Shown piece after piece: positions 26,656 through 35,374 of a stretch of 64,000 nt of DNA. Every line of letters starts with the position of its first letter. Within the stretch, counting starts at the first letter, position 1. Position numbers and translations under genes: made by a program. The DNA comes from a bacterium (GTDB lineage: Bacteria > CAIWAD01): NCBI GenBank assembly GCA_030685015.1, contig JAUXWS010000059.1, forward strand, positions 23,052 to 87,051. Reading direction: 5' to 3'. The notes under the pieces are model-generated. The model ran no database searches and was not told where the DNA came from. It was given only the letters and a program-made list of their open reading frames with translations.

Positions 26656-27804
26656 ATGAGACGACAGCGGCTGTTCGCGGACCATCGCGGCGCGTGGCGG
26701 CTGGGCGCGGCGCTGGCCGCTCTCATCGTCGGCAGCTGCGCCCTGTTCTGGTGGCTGGAGCGCGGCCAGGGTCAACTGCGCACCCCGCTCGATCTTGTCT
26801 ACTGGTGGGTTGTCACCACCACCACCGTGGGATATGGCGACATCTCGCCGCACACGCAGGGCGGCAAACTGGTGGTCATCCTGGTCGTCCTCGCCGGCGT
26901 GACAGTGGTGGCCACCGTGGCGGCCCGGGTAGGAGGCGCCTTCCTGCAGAAGCGGCTACTGCAATGGAGAGGATTCGGACGCATGGACCATCTGGGCGGA
27001 CACACGCTTGTCTGCGGTTGGAGCGAAGACCTGGACGGGATTCTCCAGGCCCTGGTGGAGCATGGCCCTGGCATCCGCGCCGACCAGATCGTGCTGGTGT
27101 GCGGCCAGGAACTGGACCGCCTGACGGCGCTGAAGAGCCGGCCCGAGCTGTCCGGCCTCCATCTTGTCTCCGGCGACGTCACCCGGGTGGCGGACCTGGA
27201 GCGCGCCGGGGCGGCGCGGGCGGCCACGGCCCTGATCCTGGCCGACGACCTGGACCCGGCGCCCGACTCGCGCACCCTCCTTGCCGTCATGGCCTTCCGT
27301 CAACTCAACCGCGAAGCCCATCTCTGCGCCGAGGTGCGCGAGCAGCGCTTCGTGCGCTACGTGGTGGAAGCCGGGGCCGACGAGCTGATCGACCCCGGAG
27401 CCTTCCGCCGGGCCATGGCGGCCCAGGTCCTGGCCTCGCCGGGCATGGGCCGCGTCTTCGAGGACCTGCTGCGGGTGGATCACGGCGTCCGCATGGGCTT
27501 CGAGGAGATCCCCGCCTCGCTGGTTGGACAGAGTTACACGGAGTTGAATCGTCGCTATGTGGAACGGGAGGGCGTGACTCTCATCGGCCTGCTGGAGAAT
27601 GTGGGCAGCCCGCTGCAGATCAAGCGGGAGGCCCTGCGCGAGGCGCAGAAGACACCGGATGTCAGCCGCTTGGTCAACCGCCTGCGGGAGGCCAAACAAG
27701 TGCAAGCCCACCATCCCGTCCTCTGCCCCGCGCCCGACCATCCCTTGCGGCCGCACACCTTGGCCGTGGTGGTGCGGCGTTCCACCGGGGAGGACCCGAC
27801 ATGA
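26656..27804 (+). CDS. Two-TM potassium channel with RCK/TrkA-N-like domain
   Basis: This 382-residue protein has TM1 (LGAALAALIVGSCALFWWLE), a pore loop with the K+ selectivity filter (TTTTVGYGDISP), and TM2 (KLVVILVVLAGVTVVATVAA). An RCK-type nucleotide-binding region follows (HTLVCGWSEDLDGILQALVE; LVSGDVTRVADLERAGAARA). The layout is that of MthK/Kch-type tetrameric channels. The ATG at 26656 leaves a short N-terminus before TM1. The stop overlaps the start of a separate cyclic-nucleotide-binding protein. Confidence 0.9.
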   Translation: MRRQRLFADHRGAWRLGAALAALIVGSCALFWWLERGQGQLRTPLDLVYWWVVTTTTVGYGDISPHTQGGKLVVILVVLAGVTVVATVAARVGGAFLQKRLLQWRGFGRMDHLGGHTLVCGWSEDLDGILQALVEHGPGIRADQIVLVCGQELDRLTALKSRPELSGLHLVSGDVTRVADLERAGAARAATALILADDLDPAPDSRTLLAVMAFRQLNREAHLCAEVREQRFVRYVVEAGADELIDPGAFRRAMAAQVLASPGMGRVFEDLLRVDHGVRMGFEEIPASLVGQSYTELNRRYVEREGVTLIGLLENVGSPLQIKREALREAQKTPDVSRLVNRLREAKQVQAHHPVLCPAPDHPLRPHTLAVVVRRSTGEDPT

Positions 27805-28316
27805 GGATTACTCCGGAGACGCTGCCGCTGCTCGGCGCCTTTCCCCTGACAGCGCCGCTGGCCGGCGATCCCGCCGCGCTGGAGTTGCTGGCCGGGATCT
27901 TGGAGGAGCGCCGGTACCGTGCCGGCGACCAGATCGTGCACAAGGGGGAGCGGGGCGATTGCGCCTTTCTGCTGGTGGACGGCGAGGTGGAAGTGCTGGA
28001 CTACACGATGGACCGGGAGCCCTACACGCGGGCCGTCCTGGATTCGGCGGAGCATCCGCTCTTCGGCGAGGTGGCGCTTGTGGGAGACGGCGAGCGCATT
28101 GCCACGGTGGAGGCGCGCACGAACTGTCTCTGCTGGGTGCTGCGCCGGGAGGCCTTCGAAAGGCTGGGCGACCAGCACCCCCGCGTGGGACTGGCCTTGC
28201 TCCGCCACGTGGCGCACCTGCTGGCGGGGCATCTGCAGAAGACCAATCGGGATGTCCTTCACCTCTTTGAAGCCCTGGTGCTGGAGATCGAGCAAAAGGC
28301 GGTGGGCGGCCGCTGA
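27801..28316 (+). CDS. Cyclic-nucleotide-binding domain protein
   Basis: The 171-residue protein is a single CNBD: YRAGDQIVHKGERGDCAFLLVDGEVEVLD, a FGEVALVGDGERIATVEA phosphate-binding cassette, and a C-terminal helix. The usual Arg of the cassette is represented in DGERIATV. It overlaps the channel gene by 4 bases (ATGA). A CNBD encoded next to a channel that lacks one suggests that it gates the channel in trans. It has no DNA-binding domain, so it is not a CRP-type regulator. Confidence 0.85.
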   Translation: MRITPETLPLLGAFPLTAPLAGDPAALELLAGILEERRYRAGDQIVHKGERGDCAFLLVDGEVEVLDYTMDREPYTRAVLDSAEHPLFGEVALVGDGERIATVEARTNCLCWVLRREAFERLGDQHPRVGLALLRHVAHLLAGHLQKTNRDVLHLFEALVLEIEQKAVGGR

Positions 28317-28325
28317 GGAGATGGA

Positions 28326-29717
28326 ATGATCGGGATCCTGACTCTGGCATTTGTCGCGCTGGCCGTGATCCTATTGGTGATCGGGCTCCTGCGCCGTCCG
28401 CGAGTCGAGCTGGACCACACAGCATTGCGCGATGAGCTGGACAGGCTTGGGCAGAGACTTCGGGAGGAGGGCGCCACCCAGCGCCGGGAAGCGGAGGAGG
28501 GCGCCCGCGCCCTGCGCGAGGAACTGGGGCGCATGGTGCAGGAACTGGGACGAACGCTGCGGGAGCCGATCAGCGCTCTGGGCGAGATCCAGCAGCGTCA
28601 GTTGACGGACTTCGGGACGAGCCTGGAGCAGTTGCGTGTCACGTTGTCCGACCAGGCCGGCGCGCAGCGCAAGGAGCAGGCCGACCGCCTGGACACGCTT
28701 CGCCAGGAACTCGCCGGTCAGTTGACCCTGATCAGGACGGGCGTCGCCGAGCAGCTGGACAAGCTGCGGGAGTTGAACGAGACGAAGCTCGAGGAGATGC
28801 GGCGCACGGTGGATGAGAAGCTGCACGACACGCTGGAGAAGAGACTGGGCGAATCCTTCCGACAGGTCAGCGAGCGCTTGGAGCAGGTCCAGCAAGGGCT
28901 GGGGGAGATGCGCGGATTGGCCGCCGGCGTGGGCGACTTGAAGAAGGTGCTGCAGAACGTGAAGACGCGCGGCACCTGGGGCGAGGTGCAGTTGGGCAGC
29001 CTCCTTGAGCAGATGTTGACTCCCGACCAGTACCAGCGCCAATACAAGCCCCGGCCCCGCTCGGCGGAGGTGGTGGAGTTCGCCGTGCGGCTTCCCGGAA
29101 GGGGTGAGGGGGACGACCCCGTCTTCCTGCCCATTGACGCCAAGTTTCCCAAGGAGGACTACGAACGGTTGGTGGACGCCTCCGAACAGGGCGATGTGGC
29201 TGGCGTCGAGGCGGCCGTGCGCCAGCTGGAGCAACGCATTCGGCAGGAGGCGCGCGGCATGCGCGACAAGTACATCGTGCCGCCTCAGACAACGGACTTC
29301 GCCATTCTCTACCTGCCGACCGAAGGTCTCTACGCGGAAGTGTTGCGGCGACCGGGACTGGCCGACCAGGTGCAGCGCGAGAGCCGGGTCATGATCGCAG
29401 GCCCAACGACCCTGGCCGCCCTGCTCAACAGCCTGCAGATGGGTTTTCGCACCCTGGCCATCGAAAAGCGCTCCAGCGAGGTGTGGCGCATGCTGGCGGT
29501 GGTCAAGCGCAAGTTCGAGGGCTTCCGCGACACGCTGGAGAAGGCGCAGAAGAAGATCGGCGAAGCCGGCAAGGTGCTGGCCGACGCCCAGGACGACACG
29601 CGCATCATGGGGGACAAGTTGCGCAAGGTGGAGGCGCTGCCCGGGGCGGAGTCCCGTCCCACCCAGGAATGGATCGAGGGTCAGGAAACATCACGGGAAG
29701 CGGACGATGAGGTGTGA
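28326..29717 (+). CDS. rmuC: RmuC-family DNA recombination protein
   Basis: This 463-residue protein starts with one membrane helix (LTLAFVALAVILLVIGLL). A coiled-coil region (about residues 35-200) follows, then the RmuC nuclease-like domain: VKTRGTWGEVQLGSLLEQML, LPIDAKFPKEDYERLV, and DFAILYLPTEGLYAEVLRRP. RmuC limits inversions and duplications and protects against mobile DNA. The stop overlaps a possible upstream ATG of the next gene; the next ribosome-binding site lies inside the rmuC 3' end. Confidence 0.92.
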   Translation: MIGILTLAFVALAVILLVIGLLRRPRVELDHTALRDELDRLGQRLREEGATQRREAEEGARALREELGRMVQELGRTLREPISALGEIQQRQLTDFGTSLEQLRVTLSDQAGAQRKEQADRLDTLRQELAGQLTLIRTGVAEQLDKLRELNETKLEEMRRTVDEKLHDTLEKRLGESFRQVSERLEQVQQGLGEMRGLAAGVGDLKKVLQNVKTRGTWGEVQLGSLLEQMLTPDQYQRQYKPRPRSAEVVEFAVRLPGRGEGDDPVFLPIDAKFPKEDYERLVDASEQGDVAGVEAAVRQLEQRIRQEARGMRDKYIVPPQTTDFAILYLPTEGLYAEVLRRPGLADQVQRESRVMIAGPTTLAALLNSLQMGFRTLAIEKRSSEVWRMLAVVKRKFEGFRDTLEKAQKKIGEAGKVLADAQDDTRIMGDKLRKVEALPGAESRPTQEWIEGQETSREADDEV

Positions 29718-29718
29718 C

Positions 29719-30204
29719 ATGACATGGATAAACACGTCAAGCACCGGCGGACGATGGATCGGCCTCCTCGTCGTCGGGCTCCTCCTGGCAGGGTGTGGCG
29801 CCCACCGAATCCAGCCGCGCGCACCGGGGGATTGGGTGGTGGAACTCGTCGAGTTGCAGGTGGGCGCTTCGGACTTCCACGTGTCCAGGAGGGGTCAAGC
29901 ACTGGACTTGGCGGTCCGGGTCCTAGAGGATGGAACAGCACTCAAGGCCTCCGGCCCGGAGCGCCTCTCCGGCCGCCGTGGTCAGCGGATTCTGGATCAG
30001 CCAATGGCCTGGCTGATCCGCTACGATCCTCAGCGCACATACCAGGTGCTTGTCGTGGAGAAGGGCTTCGCCTCGCGACGAGCCAAATGGGAACTGCCCC
30101 CCACTCCCCGATTGAATGAGTGGCCCTTTGCCGGGAAAGACGGTCTGCTGCCTTTTGGAAAGGAGTCTTACCTGAAGTTCCGGGTGCGACGCATCGACGA
30201 CTGA
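29719..30204 (+). CDS. Predicted lipoprotein of unknown function
   Basis: From the ATG at 29719 the product has 161 residues. It begins with a lipoprotein signal ending in the lipobox LLAGC. The mature part (about 135 residues) is predicted beta-rich and matches no family I recognise. GAGGTG lies about 4-5 bases before this ATG; an ATG at 29707 is an alternative that overlaps rmuC. A terminator follows at 30251. Confidence 0.7.
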   Translation: MTWINTSSTGGRWIGLLVVGLLLAGCGAHRIQPRAPGDWVVELVELQVGASDFHVSRRGQALDLAVRVLEDGTALKASGPERLSGRRGQRILDQPMAWLIRYDPQRTYQVLVVEKGFASRRAKWELPPTPRLNEWPFAGKDGLLPFGKESYLKFRVRRIDD

Positions 30205-30250
30205 TTGATCACGAGCAATGCGCAAACCGCGCAGCGGCCTGGAATGAATA

Positions 30251-30274
30251 GGCCCCGGACCAGCCGGGGCCTTT
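30251..30274. terminator. Rho-independent-like hairpin
   Basis: A GGCCCCGG stem with an ACCAG loop and its exact complement is followed by TTT. It lies between the plus-strand lipoprotein gene and the convergent Bor-like gene and could serve both. Confidence 0.7.
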
Positions 30275-30293
30275 GCCATGGATGGGGGTGGAG

Positions 30294-30590
30294 CTACTTG
30301 GTCACCTCGACCGAGCGGCAGGAGATCGTCACGTAGGAGGTGAAGAAGCTGATGAGCACGTCGTCGACGTTGTAGACCGTCTTGATCTGGTAGTCCTTGG
30401 CATCGCCGGCGAGGACGGCCGAATCCACGTTGTTCAGCGGCACCAGGCCGAAGAGCACGTACCACTGCTTCTGCTTCTTCTTGACGACATCACCCTTCTG
30501 GGAACCGGCGCCGATCTTGTGGACGTGAGCCGTGCAGCTTGCCAGCAGGGCAAGGATCAGGAGCGGGGCGAACACTTTGGCCAGCTTCAT
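30294..30590 (-). CDS. Bor-like small lipoprotein
   Basis: This 98-residue protein has a lipoprotein signal peptide ending in ALLASC. The mature part (KKKQKQWYVLFGLVPLNNVD; DDVLISFFTSYVTISCRSVEV) fits the Bor-like pattern known from lambda Bor and many bacterial outer-membrane lipoproteins. Bor of phage lambda increases serum survival; the role here is unknown. An AGGAGGC-type ribosome-binding site precedes the ATG. Confidence 0.78.
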   Translation of the reverse strand: MKLAKVFAPLLILALLASCTAHVHKIGAGSQKGDVVKKKQKQWYVLFGLVPLNNVDSAVLAGDAKDYQIKTVYNVDDVLISFFTSYVTISCRSVEVTK

Positions 30591-30601
30591 GGAACAGCCT
30601 C

Positions 30602-31210
30602 CTACTCTGGGGTGGAAGTGGATGGAAAGGACATGGAGCCGAGCGAGGATTCGATCAGCTCCACTTGGGTCTCGTAGATCTGGCGAGGCACCAGGAAGTC
30701 CAGGAGCAGGCCGTTCGCCAGCATCAACTTGAAGTTGACGATCAGGCTGTCCTGCACCAGGCTCTGCAGACAAAGCTGGTCCTGCAGGAGGTAGGTGGCG
30801 TGCTGCAGGGCCTTTCCGGCGAACCTCTCGTCAAGCCGCTGCCGCTGTCGGCGCTCCTCCTCCCGCCAGGTGCGCACGCTGTCGCTTTGCCAGCGCGAGA
30901 GCACCAGGGTGCAACCCTGCCTCGCATTCAGGAAGACCGCTTCAAGGTTCAAGATGACGGACTGATCCTGGTCCTCCCGCAGCAGGCCCGCCAGCTGGCC
31001 CAGACGCGTGGAGTCCACCTTGTCCCAGCCCGCGGGCGCCTGGAAGCTGAAGGCCGGTTCCGCCAGGGAGAAGGACTCGCCCAACAGGTGGGGCGAGAGG
31101 GTGAACGCCATGAGAAGAGGCGGCTCCTCGGCGGGCGGCGCCGAATTGGAGCAGGACAGGCCCATGACCAACAGCAGCGCCAGGAGGACGCATCGACGGA
31201 CAAGCGACAT
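30602..31210 (-). CDS. Hypothetical lipoprotein
   Basis: This 202-residue protein has a lipobox-like signal (LLVMGLSC). The mature part shows the pattern of a PsbP/DUF1795-like fold (AFSFQAPAGWDKVDS near the start, then YLLQDQLCLQSLVQDSLIV), but this is only a resemblance. It is upstream of the Bor-like gene on the same strand with 11 bases between them, so the two are likely co-transcribed. Confidence 0.75.
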   Translation of the reverse strand: MSLVRRCVLLALLLVMGLSCSNSAPPAEEPPLLMAFTLSPHLLGESFSLAEPAFSFQAPAGWDKVDSTRLGQLAGLLREDQDQSVILNLEAVFLNARQGCTLVLSRWQSDSVRTWREEERRQRQRLDERFAGKALQHATYLLQDQLCLQSLVQDSLIVNFKLMLANGLLLDFLVPRQIYETQVELIESSLGSMSFPSTSTPE

Positions 31211-31472
31211 TTCGACTCCCGTTAAGGCAGCGCCAACTTAGCACAACCCTGGCTGGCCGCGGCAGGACAGCCAAGCCGCTCACCCTGTCGCCATTGATTC
31301 GACTTTGTGTGGAGGTGGTCGATCACTTTGCCGGAGCGATGGTGCGTGGCAGCGGAGATACCAGTCCCGACGGAAGGGCAAGGCCTGCCACCGGCCTGGT
31401 ATCAGACAACTCCCGCCCACCGGTTGCGCCGATCAAAGATGCACCGACACCCTCTGGGCCAGACCACTCACC

Positions 31473-32243
31473 CTACTTGAATGTGATGAGCGCCAGCGCC
31501 GCCCCGGCCGGATCTGTCACCGTGCAGAAGCGGCCCACGCCCGGCACGTCCATGGGCGGCACGCAGAGCCCGCCGCCCAGGGCCTCCACCCGCGCCGCCG
31601 CGGCGTCCACGTCGGGCAACGAGACATAAGGCGTCCACATGGCGGGAGCCGGACCCATCTCCGGCGTCAGGGCCATCATGCCTCCCACCTGGGTCTCGCC
31701 GGCCAGGAAAAGGGTGTATTCGCCCATCCCGGCCACGGGCATGGATTTCGTGGTCCAGCCCAGCAGCGCGGAGTAGAAGGCGACGGCCCGCGCCGGATCG
31801 CGCGTCATCAATTCCCGCCAGCAGAATGCGCCCAGGTGCTGTTCCGGTTCGGTGGACGGCTTCAGGAAGCGCATGGCGGCGAAGAGGACGCCCTCCGGAT
31901 CCTTCAGCACCGCGCTGCGACCCACCTCCGGGATATCGTGGGGCGGCATCACCACGGATCCCCCCAGCTCCACGGCGCGGCGGGCGGTCCCGTCCACATC
32001 CGCCACGTTGACATAGCAGAGCCAGCCGGTCCACTCGCCGGTCTCCTGCCGCGAATGGGGCTGGGCGCCGGCGACGTAGGCCCCCTCGGGACCGAAGAGG
32101 GTGTAGACGCCGCCGCCCGGCAGCGGCCAGTCCCGCGTGGCCCAACCGATCAAGTCCTGGTAGAAGGGCACGGCGGCGGGCAGGTCCGCACTCTGCAGTT
32201 CCTCCCAGCAGAATCCGCCCTGCGGTGTCAGACGCTCGTTCAT
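31473..32243 (-). CDS. Two-domain VOC (glyoxalase/bleomycin-resistance) family protein
   Basis: This 256-residue protein is made of two homologous VOC modules. Each starts with FCWxEL (GGFCWEELQSADLPAAVPFY; GAFCWRELMTRDPARAVAFY) and ends with DPEG/DPAG (AVLKDPEGVLFAAM; CTVTDPAGAALALI). Such duplicated VOC proteins bind a metal or small ligand; the substrate is not deducible. The ATG at 32243 has GGAGG just upstream, better than the TTG at 32255. Confidence 0.87.
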   Translation of the reverse strand: MNERLTPQGGFCWEELQSADLPAAVPFYQDLIGWATRDWPLPGGGVYTLFGPEGAYVAGAQPHSRQETGEWTGWLCYVNVADVDGTARRAVELGGSVVMPPHDIPEVGRSAVLKDPEGVLFAAMRFLKPSTEPEQHLGAFCWRELMTRDPARAVAFYSALLGWTTKSMPVAGMGEYTLFLAGETQVGGMMALTPEMGPAPAMWTPYVSLPDVDAAAARVEALGGGLCVPPMDVPGVGRFCTVTDPAGAALALITFK

Positions 32244-32359
32244 CTGTCCTCCCAATGGCTGTCCGTGTGTGACGGGCCCCTGGCGCGGCCCGCCCGCAAC
32301 CTACCAAGGCGGGCCCGGTGGCACGAGAGGAAGCTGCGCCGCGCGGCGGACAGCTTCCC

Positions 32360-32388
32360 TTGCGGCGCCAGTGGGGGATGGCTATGTT
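32360..32388 (+). promoter_or_regulatory. Putative sigma-70-type promoter of the selenocysteine tRNA
   Basis: TTGCGG (32360-32365) and TATGTT (32383-32388) are separated by exactly 17 bases. Transcription would start near 32395, directly before the tRNA 5' end at 32397. The boxes are partial matches; spacing and position support the call. Confidence 0.5.
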
Positions 32389-32396
32389 CCAGCCAC

Positions 32397-32494
32397 GGGA
32401 ATGGATGCCGACCTGGTGGAGGCCGCGGCCTTCAAAGCCGTTGCGGGGCAGTGCACCTGTCCTGGCTGGGTTCGATTCCCAGACGTTCCCGCCA
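32397..32494 (+). tRNA. selC: tRNA-Sec (anticodon UCA)
   Basis: This 98-base tRNA includes an encoded CCA and has the hallmarks of bacterial tRNA-Sec. It has an extended acceptor stem (GGGAATG pairing with CGTTCCC, eighth pair G-A), discriminator G, and a long D stem (GCC..CC/GG.GGC with loop TGGT). The anticodon loop is CTTCAAA with anticodon TCA at 32432-32434 on a 5-bp stem. A 7-bp variable arm (GGGGCAG/CTGTCCT) and a T arm (CTGGG-TTCGATT-CCCAG) complete it. It is flanked by its own promoter and terminator. Its presence implies UGA recoding in this organism; selA, selB and selD are not in the window. Confidence 0.93.
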
Positions 32495-32521
32495 AAAGGG
32501 CTCCCGCCGGGGAGCCCTTTT
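32495..32521 (+). terminator. Rho-independent terminator of selC
   Basis: An AAAGGGCTCCC stem and its exact complement with a GCCG loop, ending in TTTT, begins right after the tRNA CCA end. Confidence 0.85.
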
Positions 32522-32659
32522 CGCGCCGATCCGGCCAGAAGGCTCTCTACCGTGGACCTGTTGCTGTCCCGAAGACAAGACAGCAACTCGGACGAGGGCG
32601 ATGTCCTCTTGCCAAGTTGATTCAAGGGCGGACCACTCACTGAATCCGTACCTTCTGCC

Positions 32660-35374
32660 ATGGCACTACATCCTGCATTTCCTGTTTCCCCCTTTGCCGT
32701 GCTGGATCCAGAACACCGCTGGTTTCCTGCAGCGGAGGATCTGCGCACCGCGTCCATGGGCAAGCTGCTGCCACCCTTGGTCAGCCAGATCCGCCGTGAG
32801 GTGAAAGCCTGGAGGGAAACCGGCTATCCTGGCGCGTCCCCGACGTCAGCCGCCCTGTTGAACTGGTGGTTCGGTCGGGACCATCAGATCGAGCTGGTCG
32901 ACGGGAGCCTGAAGGAGTTCCACTACTACTTCGCTCAGCGGGAGGCGGTGGAGTCCGTCATCTGGCTCCACGAGGTCCGGCAGGTGCATGACACGTTCGA
33001 CCTCTTGCGCTTCGACGCCACCGGACAGGTATCGGCCGGCATGTTCGACGAGGACTGGCCGCGCTATGTCATCAAGATGGCCACGGGCGCCGGCAAGACG
33101 AAAGTGTTGTCCCTGCTGATCGCCTGGAGCTACTTCCACAAGCTCTACGAGTCCGACTCCCGCCTGTCGCGCAATTTCCTCGTGATCGCGCCAAACATCA
33201 TCGTCCTGGACAGACTGCGCGTGGACTTCGACGGCCACCGCATCTTCTTCACGGATCCCATTCTGCCCGACAACGGCCACGAGGGTCGTGCCTGGCGCGA
33301 CGACTTCCAGTTGACCCTGCACATCCAGGACGACGTGCGCGTCGTGCGCGACGTGGGCAACCTCTTTTTGACCAACATCCACCGGGTCTACCTGTCCGAT
33401 GTACCGGAGCCATCGCTGGATGACGATGACCTCCGCGACTACTTCCTCGCTCCTTTTGGCGATCGGCCGACGGGCAAGACCACGGACAGCCGCGCGGATT
33501 TGGGCGAGATCGTCCGCGACATCGACGAACTGGCCATCTTCAACGACGAGGCACACCACATCCACGACCCGCGGATGGCCTGGTTCAAGAGCCTGCAGGA
33601 CATCCACCACCAACTCCTGCAGCGGGACCGCCGCCTGGCCTTGCAGGTGGACGTCACCGCCACGCCCAAGCACGACAACGGCAGTCTTTTCGTGCAGACC
33701 GTCTCCGACTATCCTTTGGTGGAGGCCATCCACCAGGGCGTGGTCAAGCATCCCGTCCTACCTGACGCCGCCAGCCGCGACCGCCTGCAAGAGGTGCCCA
33801 GCGCCATCTTCTCCGAGAAGTATGTCGACTTCCTGCGCCTTGGCATCGAGGAGTGGCGCAAGAGCCGGGAAGAGCATGAGCGGCTTGGCAAGAAGGCCGT
33901 CCTTTTCGTGATGGTGGACGACACGAGGAATTGTGACGAGGTGGGCGAGGAGCTGCAGAAGCTCTGCCCCGAACTGCAGGGCGCCGTGCTTGTCATCCAC
34001 ACCAAGAAGAACGGCGAGATCTCAGAGGCCTCCAGCGGCCGGGACAAGGACGAGCTGGACAAGCTGCGGCGGGAGTCCCGCAACATCGATTCCTGGGAGA
34101 GCCCCTATCGGGCAATCGTCTCCGTGCTGATGCTCAAGGAAGGCTGGGACGTGCGCAACGTGACCACCATCGTCGGGTTGCGCGCCTACTCCTCCAAGTC
34201 CAACATCCTGCCCGAGCAGACGCTGGGCCGCGGCCTGCGCTGCATGTATCCCGGCACCGGGATGCGGGAGACCGTTTCCGTGATGGGCACGCCGGCTTTC
34301 ATGGAATTCGTGGAGTCGATCCAGAGCGAAGGCGTCACCTTCGAGCGCGTGCCCATGGGCGAGGACGTGGAGCGCAAGGACTCGCTGCTGGTGGAGGTCG
34401 AGAACGAGTCGTCCACCAAGGATCTCGAGACCCTGGACATTGATCTGCCCCGCCTGAGCCGTCGCTTCCAGCGCGACTACCGCGACCTGGAGGAGCTGGA
34501 ACCGACCGCGCTGCCCGCCGCCAGCTTTCCCCTGAAGCCATTCTCGGCGGACGAGTTGCGCATGATCGTCTTCAAGACCCTGCTGGACGGAGAGATCGAT
34601 CACACGATCACCCTGGACGGCCTGGGCGTGGCAGACTACCGCTCCGTGGTGGGCTTTTTCGCGCGCTCCCTGCTGAACGACCTGCGCCTCGTGGGCGGCT
34701 ACGACATCCTCTTCGGCAAGCTCAAACAGTACCTCCGCGACAGTCTCTTCGCCACCGCTCCGGTGGAGCTGGAGGACCCGGTGGTGCTGCGCAACCTGGC
34801 CGAGCCGGAGGTGGTCAAGCGCGTCCTGGAAATCTTCCGCGCCGCCATCAACGCCCTCACTGTGCGCGACCAGGGCAACTGCCGCATCGAGGATCGCCTG
34901 CGCCTGCGTCAAGTCCGACCCTTCCGCACGGACTGGCGCCCACACCTGACGCCGCGCAAGTCGCTCTTCAACCGTATCGTCGGCGAGGCGCACGCCGAGG
35001 GCCTGGAGTTGGCCTTCGCCCGCTTTCTGGACGAGGCCCCCGACGTGGTCGCCTTCGCCAAGAACTATCACGCCGTCGGTTTCAAGATTGACTACGTGAA
35101 GAGCGACGGCGACATCTCCGCCTACCTGCCGGACTTCCTGGTGAAGACGGTGGACGGCACGGTCTGGATCGTGGAGACCAAGGGCCGCGAGGAGCTGGAG
35201 CTGCCGCGTAAAATGACTCGCCTGGCCCAGTGGTGCGCCGACGCCAGCGTCGCCGAAACAGATGGACGCCGCTACGACTTCGTCTACGTTGACGAGGAGG
35301 GCTTCACGAAGCACAGGCCCACCACCTTTGCCGCGCTGGCGGCGGGATTCCGGGAGTACAAGGATCTGCCATGA
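32660..35374 (+). CDS. Type III-like restriction enzyme Res subunit (DEAD/DEAH helicase-nuclease)
   Basis: The 904-residue protein has a superfamily 2 helicase core. Walker A is MATGAGKT (near residue 140), the DEAH-type motif is FNDEAHH (near 295), and motif VI is LPEQTLGRGLRCMYP. A C-terminal PD-(D/E)xK nuclease is suggested by YLPDFLVK and VWIVETKG (near 823-840). The N-terminus (LDPEHRWFPA ... GASPTSAALLNWWF) is typical of Res proteins. It would cleave foreign DNA with the Mod product encoded downstream. It starts 138 bases after the selC terminator. The ATG lacks a clear ribosome-binding site. Confidence 0.88.
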   Translation: MALHPAFPVSPFAVLDPEHRWFPAAEDLRTASMGKLLPPLVSQIRREVKAWRETGYPGASPTSAALLNWWFGRDHQIELVDGSLKEFHYYFAQREAVESVIWLHEVRQVHDTFDLLRFDATGQVSAGMFDEDWPRYVIKMATGAGKTKVLSLLIAWSYFHKLYESDSRLSRNFLVIAPNIIVLDRLRVDFDGHRIFFTDPILPDNGHEGRAWRDDFQLTLHIQDDVRVVRDVGNLFLTNIHRVYLSDVPEPSLDDDDLRDYFLAPFGDRPTGKTTDSRADLGEIVRDIDELAIFNDEAHHIHDPRMAWFKSLQDIHHQLLQRDRRLALQVDVTATPKHDNGSLFVQTVSDYPLVEAIHQGVVKHPVLPDAASRDRLQEVPSAIFSEKYVDFLRLGIEEWRKSREEHERLGKKAVLFVMVDDTRNCDEVGEELQKLCPELQGAVLVIHTKKNGEISEASSGRDKDELDKLRRESRNIDSWESPYRAIVSVLMLKEGWDVRNVTTIVGLRAYSSKSNILPEQTLGRGLRCMYPGTGMRETVSVMGTPAFMEFVESIQSEGVTFERVPMGEDVERKDSLLVEVENESSTKDLETLDIDLPRLSRRFQRDYRDLEELEPTALPAASFPLKPFSADELRMIVFKTLLDGEIDHTITLDGLGVADYRSVVGFFARSLLNDLRLVGGYDILFGKLKQYLRDSLFATAPVELEDPVVLRNLAEPEVVKRVLEIFRAAINALTVRDQGNCRIEDRLRLRQVRPFRTDWRPHLTPRKSLFNRIVGEAHAEGLELAFARFLDEAPDVVAFAKNYHAVGFKIDYVKSDGDISAYLPDFLVKTVDGTVWIVETKGREELELPRKMTRLAQWCADASVAETDGRRYDFVYVDEEGFTKHRPTTFAALAAGFREYKDLP

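Noticed and set aside
26412..28316. Plus-strand frame of 634 codons ending in the CNBD protein
   Set aside because: Only the last 171 codons are CNBD; the rest is an out-of-frame shadow of the K+ channel gene.
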